A DNA stretch of 64,000 nt, from the NCBI GenBank assembly GCA_023362775.1, contig JALMGJ010000005.1, positions 87,183,421 through 87,247,420 of the forward strand. The letters are read 5' to 3'. The notes beneath the pieces were generated by a model. The model was given only the letters and a program-made list of their open reading frames with translations, had not been told where the DNA came from and did not search any database. Of this stretch, positions 12,235 to 24,230 are shown piece after piece. Within the stretch, counting starts at the first letter, position 1. The number at the start of each line of letters is the position of its first letter. This stretch comes from Charina bottae (Eukaryota; Chordata; Lepidosauria; Squamata; Charinaidae). The position numbers and the translations under genes are program-made.

Positions 12235-12741
12235 CATAAGGCTTTGTGGGAGAAGCCAAAATACATAATACATCTTTTATGGACTATGTGCTTTGCACTT
12301 TCTACCCATTGATCCCCAAAAGGATTCTAACTGACCTAAAAGGAGTCATGATGAAAAGAGTGAAAGGGCCATTAACAATGCACAGAAGAACATTTGTTTC
12401 TTGAACTTCAATGATTGATAAAACCATTCATAGCAACAGTGGTATGACCTGGTTACTGTGTACTACACCAAAATTTCTCTCATTTATCCTTCTACCTGCT
12501 ATCAATTGTATGTCTATGAGACAACATGTCTATTATACAAATCCTTGTTGGTTGTTAACACTGTTCCTTCCAAATGCATGGAGATTTCTTCTGTGCATTG
12601 TTAATGGCCCTTTCACTCTTTTCATCATGACTCCTTTTGGGTCAGTTAGAATCCTTTTGGGGATCAATGGGTAGAAAGTGCAAAGCATATAGTCCATAAA
12701 AGATGTATTATGCATTTTGGCTTCTCCCACAAAGCCTTATG
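12235..12741. repeat. 156-bp inverted duplication with 195-bp spacer
   Basis: The left arm 12235-12390 and right arm 12586-12741 are reverse complements with three mismatches and no gaps by my count. Arm ends are CATAAGGCTTTGTGGGAG and, inwards, CACAGAAGAA. The direct repeat GTACTTAG lies outside both arms (12207-12214 and 12747-12754) but not adjacent to them. Neither arm matches a family I know. The arms would form a long hairpin if transcribed. Confidence 0.9.
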
Positions 12742-12754
12742 ACAAGGTACTTAG

Positions 12755-13660
12755 TTGGGGGTGTGAATCAACGTTTGTGTGTGGAGTGGGGAAGGATTCA
12801 GCAACCTATGACTCTATGTTAGCCACAATGCCATCAGTCCCGGTACCATTTTGCATTTAAAAGATTAATGACAACCTCAGTGAACAAAGCATTCAGTTCT
12901 TACTTCTCATATCTGAATGTTGGTGTGTGTTTAGGCTTAACTGAAAGACCACTATGCCAGGGATAGGAAAACCATGCTGATGAAGATAAACATGATTCCA
13001 TTAAAGTGAACAATGGTGAGAACTGTTTTTGAGTTTATAGAAAACTTTCTTTTTGCAGGTATGGGAGCAATACTTATGTAGTAAAAAGTCTCTATTTAAA
13101 AAAAGGAATAGTTAAGCTTAATATCATGATTTCAAGTGGAAAATATGTCATTTTATGTCATTACTAATGAAATAACATTCGTATTTACATACAGTAAAAT
13201 CCATACTACTACAACAAAAGCAAGTTCTTTTTGGCAAATTATTCTTATTAATCTTTGGGTAGTTCGTCCTGAAACTATAGTTCCTTCTGAAGTTTCGGAT
13301 CTGTTACAATTTTGGAGGCATAAATTGACCTTCCTAAGCCACTAACCATTTTGTTGGTTGGAAATATAATTAAGGAGTTGGAATATTAACCTTTACAGTC
13401 TTTACTTCTATTATTGCCACTATTTGAGATGAAATGTACAGGACTTGTTAATATGACAAGAATACGTATGTGCTTCTTAGTTGTGCTTAGTATTTGGTAT
13501 CTAGCAATATATCAAAAATTGTGGACCTTTTTCACAAGGGAGACGGCCCAAATAATTCTGAAATACAAAAAGAATATATCCGCACCTAATCTGATACCTG
13601 TTGACTGTCAACATCTAAATATAAACATAGGAACAAGAAAGAGTATTTCTGAGGTTTTTG
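12755..13660. other. AT-rich DNA, nothing recognised
   Basis: No exon, repeat boundary or regulatory element identified. Confidence 0.35.
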
Positions 13661-13671
13661 TTGGCTTAGGA

Positions 13672-14203
13672 CAGAGATTTCCAAATTGTGTGTCGGGACA
13701 CGTTCGTGTGTCGGCTGCAGTGTCTGGGTGTGTCATGGCTGCTGCTGCCTCCAAACCCTGCCAGGATTCCGCGCAGGTCCTAGTGCCTGCCTTGTGCCCT
13801 GCTGCTTCCAAACCTGCCCTGCCAGGATTCCACACAGGTCCTAGTGCCTGCCTTGTGCCTTCCTGCCTCCAAATCTGCCCTGTCAGGATTCCGCGCAGGT
13901 CCTAGTGCCTGCCTTGTGCCTTGCTGTCTCCAAACCTGCCCTGCCAGGATTCCACACAGGTCCTAGTGCCTGCCTTGTGCCTTGCTGCCTCCAAATCTGC
14001 TGTGATTCTGTGCAGGTCCTAGTGCCTGCCTTGTGCCTGGCTGCCTCCAAACTTGCCCTGCCAGGATTCCACACAGGTCCTAGTGCCTGCCTTGTGCCCT
14101 GCTGTAAGAGTGTCACGAAATGATGCCCTGCTGTAAGTGTGTGTTGTGAAATGATGCATGTCTAAAAAGTTTGTCACCAACATGAAAAGTTTGGAAAGCT
14201 CTG
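13672..14203 (+). mobile_element. Non-autonomous hAT element, minisatellite-bearing family, copy 2
   Basis: It has CAGAGATTTCCAAATT/AGTTTGGAAAGCTCTG termini and a perfect 8-bp duplication GCTTAGGA at 13664-13671 and 14204-14211. The interior has about six units of roughly 60 bp, each with CAGGTCCTAGTGCCTGCC and a CTGCCTCCAAACCTGCC variant. That is about twice as many as copy 1. The apparent 163-codon ORF across it comes from the tandem repeats. Confidence 0.87.
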
Positions 14204-14211
14204 GCTTAGGA

Positions 14212-14916
14212 TATAATTTTCTAAGCCAATTTTCAAATTTGCTCTCTTTTTAATATTCATGTCATATTACATCATTAAGACAGTTATATATCCACAATTT
14301 TATGGTAATGTGATATATATATATATTAAAGCCAGTGAACAGCCTCTTTCCCCCACTGTGACATTCTACTATAATCAGAAACAGTTGTAGGTAAAATCTA
14401 TTCTGGGAAAAGCTAGAGAATGAATAGACGGCAGCCCATTCAAGAGGTGTGGAGTCACCTCTTTCTTGCAGAAAACAAAAAGGATGATTGCTGATCTTAA
14501 AGTACAATTTGATACAGGCAAAGACACTGTGCATACTGATTGAAGAACACAGCATGCTGTTTCTACCGGACTTGGAGATGCTTGGTAGTCTGCTTTTTGA
14601 ATCACCTGAAGTTTCTGGACAAGTTCTACAAAGGGGTGCCTCTTAAAACTCCATCTATTTACGGATAAAGGAGTCAAGGTCTGCCTTCCTGAGCAAAAGC
14701 AATAGCGGCTACCCGATTTTCAGCACTTAGGTGACATCTGATCAGTTAGAGCAACTGAACCCCTATTTGTAAGCCTCCATCTAGAGTATAATAACCTATA
14801 ATAACTGTGTCCTATCTGGATAAAGCCTTATTTTGTCTTGTTCACCCTTAACATTTCAAAGTAGTATCCAGACACTAGTTAAGGAGGTTCACAGCCTCCG
14901 TAAGGCAAGCATTATT

Positions 14917-14917
<1 letters not shown>
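14212..14917. other. Unassigned DNA
   Basis: A (TA)n run lies at about 14312. Nothing else recognised. Confidence 0.35.
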
Positions 14918-14955
<38 letters not shown>

Positions 14956-16492
14956 TTAATTATTTGGATTTATCCCCGCCCATCTCTACCGTGGTAGACT
15001 CTGGGCGGTTTACAACCACAATATAAAAGATAAAACCTATACATTTAAAACTACTATAAAAATAAAAAATAAAAATCCAAAAGATGGTCTGTTCTTAAAA
15101 GGAGGCAAACCACTAAGCCAACCACCCCCAGGAGGAACTATCATTTCCTTCACTCCAGGCACAGCGGCAGAGCCAGGTCTTCAAGGACTTCCTAAAGGCC
15201 AGGAGCGAGGGTGCCAGTCTCACCTCAGGGGGCAAGTTATCCCACAGGGCGGGTGCTATTGCAGAGAATGCACACCTACTGGACCCCGCTAGATGGAATT
15301 CTTTTAATGAAGGGATCCGAAGCATGCCCTCCCAGCATGATTGGGTGGGGCGGGTGGATATGGTCAGGACAAGACGGTCCCTCAGATACCCTGGTCCCAT
15401 GCCATGTAGGGCTTTAAAGGTGATAACCAACAGCTTGAATTGGATCTGGAAGCAAACTGGTACCCAATGCAGCTCACGGAGTAGCGGTGTTACATGTGCT
15501 GATCTCATAGCACCCAGAACTACCTGTGCAGCTGCATTCTGGACCAGCTGAAGCTTCTGGATACTCTTCAAGGGTAGCCCCATGAGGAGCGCATTGCAAT
15601 AATCTATATGGGAGATGACAAGGGCATGAGTGACTGTTCGGAGGGCCTCCTGATCCAGGAAGGGGCACAACTGGCGCACAACCCGAAGCTGTGCAAAGGC
15701 CCTCCTGGCCACGACTGCCACCTACTCCTCGAGCAGGAGTCGTGAGTCCAGGAGGACCCCCAAGTTTCGCACTGAATCTGAACGGGGTAGTGCCACCCCA
15801 TCCAGAGTTAAAGATGACAACTTCCTGGAAATCGAGAGGCCATCAATCCACAGCCACTCCGTCTTACCAGGGTTCAGCTGAAGCCTGTTGTGCCCCATCC
15901 AGGCCCCTACAGCCTCCAGACACTGAGAAAGGGTGTCGACTGCAACACTTACTTCACCCGGGATGGAGATGTACAACTGGGTATCATCAGCATACTGGTG
16001 ATACCTCATCCCATGGTGACGGATGATCTTACCCAGCGGCTGCATATAGATGTTAAATAAGAGAGGAGAGAGAACCGAACCCTGCGGCACCCCACACAAG
16101 AGGGGTCGAGGGTCAGATCTCTCCTCTCCTATTACCACCGATTGGGAACGGTCCTGGAGAAAGGAAGCAAACCAGCGTAAAACAATGCCACCCACCCCCA
16201 ATTCCCTGAGCCGCCCCAAAAGGATACCGTGGTCGACGGTATCAAAAGCCGCTGAGAGGTCCAAGAGAGCTAGAATGGATGCACTCCCTCCATCTCGCTC
16301 CCGCCAAAGATCATCCATAAGCGCGACCAATGCAGTCTCTGTCCCATATCCCGGCCTGAAACCTGACTGAAAGGGGTCTAGATAATCCGTTTCATCCAGA
16401 ATCCTCTGGAGTTGCAGCGCCACCACCTTCTCAACCACCTTTCCCAAAAATGGAAGATGGGAGACAGGACGAAAGTTGTTTAAAACAGTAGG
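14918..16492 (-). mobile_element. L2-like LINE, reverse transcriptase and 3' end, 5'-truncated
   Basis: Read on the minus strand, the element begins inside the reverse transcriptase at LNNFRPVSHLPFLGKVVEKV. It keeps SGFRPGYGTETAL, LLDLSAAFDTVDH, GVPQGSVLSPLLFNIYM and the catalytic YADDTQLYI, then the C-terminal domain (HIDYCNALLMGLP, LLRELHWVPV, APALWDNLPPEVRL). A frame break at about 15721 separates the two parts. The 3' UTR ends in ACCGCCCAGAGT-like sequence and a (TAAA)n tail at 14918-14957. The order FRPVS, AAFDTVDH, YADD with an AAAT-type tail fits the CR1/L2 group of the Jockey superfamily. It is otherwise unusually intact. Confidence 0.88.
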
Positions 16493-17107
16493 GTCCAGGG
16501 TCCATAATTCCATTATGTGTGTAAGAGAACTAAGCATCCTTGTAAACTCATAACACTTCAGTCCAGACCTCAGATTCATTTCAGTGGTTTCATATACATG
16601 TCCATAGATGGCAAGATAGAGATAAGCTAACAGTTCTAAAGTAGAATAGAAATCATCTAGCAAAACCTTCTTGGAACTGGATGCAAAAAGTGTTGTCTGG
16701 AGTCTGAAGGCATCCCTTTTTGGCTCACAGAGCAGGTGGCTTGCACATTTGGGGGATTGGAGGAGTTGATTCCTTAAGCCTTTCAGATGTCTAAGGTATC
16801 CATTTAACTTGTGAACCTTGTCCTCAAATGGCCCTCCTTTAGAGAATAGCACTTGACATATTGCACAAAGCTTGATATGGTCTTCAGCCATATGTGGTGT
16901 ACCTCTAACCATTCCCTCACAAAGGATCACACCTGCTATAACATGTGGACTCCTGACCTTAACCCTGGTAAGTGGTCCAAAAGAAACAAGAGAACTGCAC
17001 TCCCCACAGCCATTCTCAGGCTTAAGACTTCCATCCATCAGAATGATCAAGTCTTTTTTCATCCCATAGCCAAATCTGAGCTTTGTCTCTTTTCTCTGGC
17101 ATCCCAT
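16493..17107 (-). pseudogene. Unidentified 200-codon ORF, in frame with the downstream LINE reverse transcriptase
   Basis: Upstream of the LINE truncation point the same minus-strand frame stays open for about 200 further codons to an ATG at 17107. That gives an uninterrupted 461-codon frame down to 15722. The extra part includes SFGPLTRVKVRSPHVIAGVI, FEDKVHKLNGYLRHLKGLRN and LLDDFYSTLELLAYLYLAIY. I recognise no family. It could be a processed-pseudogene fragment, an unknown exon, or chance openness. It is not part of the LINE as other copies in this window show it. Listed as a possible pseudogene with low certainty. Confidence 0.3.
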
Positions 17108-17275
17108 GAGCCTTTATGTCAAGTTTCATGGCATCATTAGATGATAATGAGATTTAGACCCCTCACTTCATCACCCCTGCCATCTTTCATTTTTATTTGT
17201 TAGTTGATTTTATTGTAATTTCTTTGATTGTTGTGAGCCACCCAGATTTGTTGAGAGTCCAACGGCATTTGAAAC

Positions 17276-18157
17276 AGAAAAAGAACAAGTGAAAGAATGT
17301 GTAATAAAGTGGGCTAAAAGTTTGGTTATAATATACAGATCGAACAATGGGAAAATATGTGGCTGAAAGGATTGAAATGTACACTATGTTATAATAAAGA
17401 TAACTTTTATAAAATGATGTACTGTTCGTATATGACACCAGAAAAAGTAGCTAGAATATATAAAGGTACTTCAAATCTGTGTTGGAAATGTGAAAAAAGA
17501 AGGGTCATTTTACCATGCTTGGTGGACGTGCAAAAAACTAGGTTTTGGGTTCAAATACATACACTGATTCAGAGGATTGTAAAGATTAATATACTGTTCC
17601 TCTTGGGACTAATGGATAAACAGTTGGAAAAAAGTCATGGAACTTTATTTTTATCTATGATAACCGCAGCAAGATTATTGTCCGCACAAAGATGGAAAGA
17701 TTTGGCAATACCTACAATGGAGGAATGGTTGGTGAAGATGATAGAATTTGCTGAGATGGCCAAATTGACCTGTTTGGTTAGAGAAAAGACAATATCTACA
17801 TTATTGCTGACTGGAAACCCCTCATGGACTTTTTGTGTAAAACAGAAAAAAATGAGCTTATGATCTATGGTTTTGATGATTAGACAGGATAGATTATAGA
17901 AAGAAGAGAGACATGTTGTAACATTAGAGAAAGAGGTAAATCTACAACTGTACTTATAACTGCTGTAAAGAAGATCGGAAGCCCCTTCTTTGTATCTTTT
18001 TTCTGCCTTTTCTATTTTTCTTTTTCTTTTCTCTTTTCTTTTTTTGTACTTTAGCTTTCTCTTATTTCTTCCTTTTTCTTTTTTCCTTCTACCTTTAGTT
18101 TGTATTAATTTTTACTCGTTTTTAAAACTTTCAATAAAATTATATTTAAAAAAAGAG
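17276..18157 (+). mobile_element. L1-type LINE, ORF2 C-terminus and 3' UTR
   Basis: The ORF at 17357-17863 contains NFYKMMYCSYMTPEKVARIY, CWKCEKRR, RFWVQIHTLIQ and ARLLSAQRWKDLAIPTMEEW. This matches the C-terminal cysteine-containing region of reptilian L1 ORF2, with some frame damage (the CWKC-H-W motif is broken after RRV). A pyrimidine-rich 3' UTR follows (18000-18120) and ends in CAATAAAATTATATTTAAAAAAAG. It is severely 5'-truncated. A sister copy lies at 33752-34745. A short L2-like end fragment precedes it at about 17215-17260. Confidence 0.82.
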
Positions 18158-18159
18158 AG

Positions 18160-18640
18160 TCAACCAGCATACAAGTTTCATAAATTATTAAATTATTATT
18201 ATTATTGTTATTGTTATTATTTCTTTATCCATAGTCAGCCAGGAAGCAGTAGATGTGGCTTGGTTTGAAAAACACTAGCAGTGACTACTGCAATGGAGAG
18301 GCAGCGATGTTCTTTCAGCCATCTTTCTTTCTCGCTCTGCCCCCTGTAGGGAACAGAGAATTAAAGTAACTCCCCCAATTAGTTGTGTTGCGGGAACAGC
18401 TTAACCCACAACACAACTGACTGTGAGAGTTAATTTAATTCTATGCCCGACTAAGTCTGTTTTCTGCTGTTCACTGAGACAACTGGATATTTCTGCAGAT
18501 GTTCTTCCTCTTGACTTTGAGATACTTTTGGTGGTTCTAATGTTTGATCCACTTGGGCAAGGTCCAGTTGTTTTGGATGGCACTCACTTCACGTTACGTA
18601 GCAAGTGCATGTTCCCAGGAGCTTTATTTTTCAGCCAGCT
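18160..18640. other. Unassigned DNA with a short (TTA)n run
   Basis: TTA/TTG repeats at about 18190-18222. No other structure recognised. Confidence 0.4.
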
Positions 18641-18649
18641 TGTCACAGA

Positions 18650-18776
18650 GCCTGACGCTGATACTGGCTGAGGAGGAGTGCCTTGCCAAGGTCACCAAGA
18701 TGGCTACTGTGCCTAAGAAAGGACTGGCACCTGGGTTTCTCACTCCTAGTCCACTACACCATCCTGGCTTTTATTC
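18650..18776 (-). mobile_element. tRNA-related SINE fragment
   Basis: The reverse complement GCCAGGATGGTGTAGTGGACTAGGAGTGAGAAACCCAGG is a diverged head of the SINE type seen at 46000-46216 and 60066-60275 (GGTGTAGTGGTTAAGACACCAGG). Only the 5' half is recognisable. Confidence 0.55.
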
Positions 18777-18789
18777 CTCTCATCTTTGA

Positions 18790-19500
18790 AACATCAAGAC
18801 AACATTTGCCAAGGATTAATGAAAAAGCAAAAAGAAGTCAATTACTTTTAAGTAAAGATTCAGACTCAAATCACAATGTTTAATCAATCCAAGGTGTTCT
18901 GTCAACTTCAATTATCTGTTTGTCTTTGTGTTTACTCGGTCTTTCCCCTTTTTAAAAAAGTATGAGAAACATAGCTATCAAGTCTCATATTTTCTTCTGG
19001 AAGGAATCTCTCACAGATTGTTCTTATGATAAGTTGATGATTTGAACTTATGGTTTATAAATTAAAGAACTATGAAGAAACCTCCAAGAAGCAGAGAAGA
19101 TCAGGGCACAGAACTGAAGGCTGCTTAAAATAAAGGGCTCTTAAATCCATATCTAAATGTGGAGGCCGTGAGACAAACAAGATCTAACAGTATTAAAGCA
19201 TTCCCAGGGCAATCCTTTTCTGCCATCGTTATTCAGTAGATGATCACCACCAAATACACAGCTTACTGTTTATAGTTATACACGTTTCTTGTTTTGAACA
19301 GGAACTATTTTAATTTTGCCTGGTATGAGTTAACAGTTAAGAAGATGCTTTATTGAAACTCAGCTGGGTGAAGATGGGAATGTAGTTCTGTCTGAAATTT
19401 GCCCAGTTGAGTTAAGGCCCAGCAGCATCAAGACTAGGGAAGGGTAACCATGATTGTGCGTGAGACTCTCAGATAACTGTCCTGGAATAGGGCTGCTCTG
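18790..19500. other. Unassigned DNA
   Basis: Nothing recognised. The LINE copy that follows may begin somewhat earlier than annotated. Confidence 0.35.
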
Positions 19501-20465
19501 ATAAGCTTGGGCTGCTGCTAGTGCACTGATCTCATATTGGGACTGGTGTTGGAGTTTGTGAGGCTGCTTGCCCTGGGGGACCTCAATCCCTCGGGAAAGG
19601 GGTCTACTGTACCTCATGAATTCATGACCTCCATGATAACCATGGACTTGTTGCAAGAATTCACTGTCCTAAACCACATAGTAGGACACATACTTGATCT
19701 GGCCTTTATTTCAGCGTAAAAATGAAACATGATCTGAAGACAGAGGGCATCAACATCCACTTCCTTATCAGACTGTGGATCATGGACACCATGAACCTAT
19801 GAAGTGCTGGAAGACCACTGAGAAAGAACGCCTGGGGTTTTTCCTGACTCTTTGGCAGGCACTGATTTTCTTCTTTGGTTGACTTGTCAGAGTTCGTCTG
19901 TGACAAGTAGAAGCAGGAGGGCCTTTGCCTGTTATATCCCTACTTAGATATGGAGGCCCTGGCAATAGTAACTCACATCTTAATCACCATTCATTTGGAC
20001 AACTACAAAGCACTCTACATGGGGCTGCCTTTGGAGGTGAGACAAAAGCTGGTACGTAAGGCAATGGCTGGAATTCTGGCAGATCAGTCCCACCGGTATA
20101 TGCTAACACCCATCGTGTTCACTGCTTCTGGGCCCAATTCTCAAAGTCCTGGCTGTTACCTTTAAAGCCCCCCCCCCTTCTGAGATACATGGGATGTTCT
20201 GAAGCAGTCAGTTTTCTCATTAGTAGTTTCCCTTTTATGGCACACTGTCCTCCCAGAAAGACACCCAACCCCACCCTCTTGGCTTTTTGGAAGCAGGTAG
20301 AAACAGTTTTGGCCCTAGCTGAATGGGGACGCCATTATGTATTTTAAACTCTTTTATAGGAACCCAATTGCTGTTCTAGTTGCCTTGTTTCTGTTTTACA
20401 GTTTGCTGCCTAGAATCTGTTGAGAGGGGATGGCCTAGAAATGCAGTATATGCAAAAAAAAAAAA
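19500..20465 (+). mobile_element. Degenerate L2-like LINE with internal deletion
   Basis: At 19537-19719 the endonuclease stretch LALGDLNPSGKGSTVPHEFM is recognisable, with HILDLAF downstream. From 19950 the C-terminal region AIVTHILITIHLDNYKALYM-GLPLEV follows. The reverse-transcriptase core that should lie between is missing. A 3' UTR ends in an A-run at 20454-20467. Many stops; long dead. Confidence 0.65.
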
Positions 20466-20469
20466 AAGG

Positions 20470-21820
20470 AAGAGACGTGCCTCAAAGCAGCATCTGAGAG
20501 GAGCAATTTTGTGATCAGGAAGTATATTGGGCAATGATCCTTCTTAAGGAGAGAGGGCCTTAATATGATCAATTAATTAAAATGACTCACTCGGGAACAA
20601 ACTCAAATATTTTAAATGGCACAGGCACACATACTGTTGTGTGGTGGTGAAATGATACTGAACTGGCTTACTTCATGGTTCAATAGTGGATTTCCTCCTT
20701 CTGCTTGCAAAAATAATTATATTAGACATGTATGCAAATAGTGTCATTATTAAGTCAGTGCAGCACTTCAGATTCAATTAGAAAAAAGTGCTTCAGAGTG
20801 TCGGGTCCTGAATATAGTGCCTGTCTGTGGCTCCTTAGAACAGCCGCAACTTTTTCCAGGACCATGTGGCATCTTCAGAAAACAGCCACACTACCCTGAG
20901 AAAGAAGTGGCTGCCGTAAAGAGTTAAGACACGTGGTACTTTCATGCCCCTCCATGCTCCAAAGCAACTTTTATGGTTATTTCTTTAACACCGCACAACT
21001 CTTGACATTATAGTCATTTGAAATTTCCTGGTGATAGAGAGACAACTGCAAACATCTTATCTACCTTCATGACTGTTTTGTTCTCAGGGCCTTCCCATCC
21101 ATGTCAAGAAATGGATGGATGAGTCAATTGAGGTAGAACAAAATGATGGAGAATGCAACCAATTTGTCGAGAACGTGTGTCGAAATTAGACACCGTTTGG
21201 AATTTTGCAATGAGGTTGGAAATTCAAAATGTGTACCAAACTGCATACATAAATGAAGAGCGTGCACAAAATGTGTTTTAATTAGTGAAAGCTATGCACC
21301 ATATGCATTTCAGAGAAATGTGTGTGCAAACATGTGCAGATGAAATCTCTGTGCAAAGATATGCACAATATGTACATTTAAAAAGTGTGCACATCCTTTC
21401 ACCACTCCCAATTTTACAAAATTAGATGGAAATGAATTGAAATGAACTTTTAATCAATGAATTGAAGAAGGAAGCAAAATCATCTAGGCCCTGGCTATCT
21501 ATTAAAGGCTTCCCCAACCAGATATTTTGGACTTCAACATCCATAATGCCCTGCAGCAAGAGAATACCAGATTTTTAAATACTGATCGATTACCATTCAC
21601 GGTAGCATCTCTAAGTTCTCTTATAAGCCTTGCTGTTTCAGATCACTGAAACTAGAAAACAAAGACAGAATCGGTGATTTTACAAAAATAAAGCATGTAA
21701 TGAGCTTTGACCCATCACTCAAATCTTTTTTCTTTTCTTGGCTAAATTTAACCAGCTTTAAGCTTCAAGCCATTTCTGGGGGCTTTATGATTCACACACA
21801 ATCTGTACTACATTTTGAGA
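20470..21820. other. Unassigned DNA
   Basis: At 21500-21570 a fragment of an old hAT-type MITE (CCAGATATTTTGGACTTCAACATCC) is visible. The 21170-21420 interval has many TGTGCA/TGCACA words and may be an old inverted-repeat element. Confidence 0.35.
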
Positions 21821-22097
21821 TGAGAGAGAGGGAGAGGGAGAGGGAGAGGGAGGGGGAGGGGGAGGGGGAGGGGGAGGGGAGGGGAGAGGGAGGGGGAGGG
21901 GAGGGGGAGGGGGAGGGGAGAGGGAGGGGGAGGGGAGGGGGAGGGGGAGGGGGAGGGGGAGGGGGAGGGGGAGGGGGAGGGGGAGAGGGAGAGGGAGAGG
22001 GAGAGGGAGGGGGAGGGGGAGGGGGAGGGGGAGGGGGAGGGGGAGGGGGAGGGGGAGGGGGAGGGGGAGGGGGAGGGGGAGGGGGAGGGGGAGAGAG
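21820..22097. repeat. Purine-rich (GGGGGA)n/(GAGAGG)n tract, about 280 bp
   Basis: There is a nearly pure G/A strand from about 21820 to 22097 built of GGGGGA hexamers with GGGAGA and GGGGA variants. Long homopurine tracts of this kind can form triplex (H-DNA) or G-quadruplex structures. Glycine/glutamate and proline ORFs on the two strands are artefacts. Confidence 0.97.
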
Positions 22098-22113
22098 AAG
22101 CTTTGCATTAGAG

Positions 22114-22212
22114 CAGTGTTTCTCAACCTCTGCAGCTGTAAGATGTGTGGACTTCAACTCTTCAACAGTTGAAGTCCACACATCTTAAAGTTGCAAAGGT
22201 TGAGAAACACTG
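22114..22212. mobile_element. 99-bp hAT-type MITE (hairpin)
   Basis: It starts CAGTGTTTCTCAACCT, ends AGGTTGAGAAACACTG, and has a perfect 8-bp duplication CATTAGAG at 22106-22113 and 22213-22220. The body is nearly palindromic around GTGTGGACTTCAACT. A longer sibling lies at 56668. Confidence 0.92.
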
Positions 22213-22329
22213 CATTAGAGCATAAGCTATTGAAAATAAAGGTGGAAAAGAACCCCAATTCCAGATTTCTCTATAGGAAAGAGCAAATAAAAACTTAGCA
22301 AACCTTTCTCTCACCCAAACTTTGTGTCA

Positions 22330-23170
22330 AGTATTTTACTGTATGATACAGGAGCAACTGCCACTCAGCTAAAGGCCTTAGGACGTGGCTTTGGTCTCAG
22401 GGTTAAGGAGTTTGTTGGGCTGGACTCAGGGCTCCTGCTTAAAGAGAAGGTGGCAGCTGTGGCTGGGAGGAGGTTTCAGCAGGTTTGGCTTGGACACCAA
22501 CTGCACCCATTTCTGGACCGGGAGGCCTTGCTCCTAATGATCATGCCCTAGTCACCTTCCATTTGGATTACGGTAACACAGTCCAAATAGGGCTGCTCTT
22601 GAAGAACATTTGGAACTGCAGCTGGTCCAGAATGCAGCAGCATGGGTGGCTTTTGGCGTCCCATGCTACGCCCATGTAACACCGCTGCTCTGCTAGCTAC
22701 ACTGACTTCCAGTAGGCTTGAAGATGCTGGTTGTCACCTATAAAGTCCTGCATAGCATAGGGTCAGGTTATTTCTGGGACTCCCTTTCTCTCATTGTTTC
22801 TGCTCCATCAACCAGATCTAGCAGAGTGGGGATGCTCTGGGTCCCCTCTGTTAAACAATGTCATCTTGTTGGACCCAGGATTTGTGCCTTCTCTGTGCTA
22901 GCACCTGCCTTGTGGAACAGCATATCCCCAGAGATCCAGATGGCCCTGACCTTATTGGCCTTTTGTAAGGCACTGAAGACCTGGCTGTTTCCCTAGGCAT
23001 TTAGGCCAAAGGTTAGGCTAGGTTGATGTGTTTTTATGATTGGAAGGTGTCATTTACCTGGGGCGCCATGAGTTATTGTTTTAATTGTTGGGTTTCAACC
23101 TTTGTATGCCACCCAGTGTCACTGCTGTGAATGGCAGGCCATATGATTTCTTTAAATAAATAAAATATAT
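22330..23170 (+). mobile_element. L2-like LINE 3' fragment
   Basis: Broken frames give HPFLDREAL, LVTFHLDYGNTVQIGLLLKN, KMLVVTYKVLHSIGSGYFWD and APALWNSISPEIQ, the C-terminal part of the L2-like polyprotein. A 3' UTR ending in AAATAAATAAAAT follows. Several frameshifts and stops. Confidence 0.8.
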
Positions 23171-24214
23171 AAATTCTAGATCAAAACAATACTATGCAGA
23201 ATAACAACATCCTGATGGTATTTGCTTTGTTTTAAGCTCCATGCTGCACATAATCGAACATATATATTATTTAAATAGTATGTTTAAACAAAGGAAGTTA
23301 ATGAATACTTCTTTTTGAGAGAAGAAAATTCTCCATTAGACTCTGAATAACATCTTTCAACAAAGTTTAGTGGCTCCAGTTTTTCAAATACATTACATTT
23401 TATCTGGAAACTTTTTGACATTAGGAATTGCAAAATTGTATTCCTTCATTAAGTTTGCTGCCAGAGTCTATGCTGAGTTGTTCAGCTAAAGGCCGTATAC
23501 TGCTAATTATTACCACATGCCTTCTATCCAAAGCAATGGAAAACTTATTGGTTCTGACAGCCCATTCTCTCAGTCTTGAATTCCAAAGGAAAACTCAAAT
23601 TTTCAGCCAAACATAACATTTCATCAATCTTGTTCTCCTGACTGCAAAACCAATATCAAACATAGCACTGCTAATAGCTTTTCACTCTGCCATTCCCAAA
23701 CTCCTATGCTCTGATGAAAGATGTACGTGAGCAAAGGGCTTCTCCAAGGCATTTAGAAATTAGCTTTTGAACCAGGAAACAATGCATAAAGTCGAACAAT
23801 CTGTGCACTGATGACAAAATTCAGCTCTAGTCAACAAACTGTACAGGCAAAAAGAGACAGATGAAGAGAGACAAACAAAGAGTGCATTTAAAAAAGTTAA
23901 CAAAAAGCCCCAGAGATAAAATAAATTTAGCAAGGCCCCAAGCCAGCGGGAAAGCTTATAAACTAGCTGTCAAAAGGAACAGGATGTGGGAATTTGGAGA
24001 TTTGGTCTACCAGACCAATGCTGGGCATGAGTGACAAAACATATTCTCTTAAAAGCTAGCTTCTTGAAAATGCTATTTATTGGCACAAGCATCTATGCGG
24101 AACGTGAATCCCTTTCACTCTGTTGTCTCATAATACTTTACTCACTGGTCACCCAACTTAGACTGAAATCATATACAGTTTCCTGTGAGTAAATCTCACT
24201 AAATTCAGTAGGGG
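23171..24214. other. Unassigned DNA
   Basis: No exon or repeat boundary recognised. Confidence 0.35.
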
Positions 24215-24230
24215 TTATTGCTGAGGAATA

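Noticed and set aside
13414..13905. 163-codon ORF
   Set aside because: It crosses into the hAT minisatellite, which has no stop in this frame.
21785..22188. Long proline-, leucine-, glycine- or glutamate-rich ORFs
   Set aside because: They are six-frame readings of the purine hexamer tract, without any non-repeat domain.
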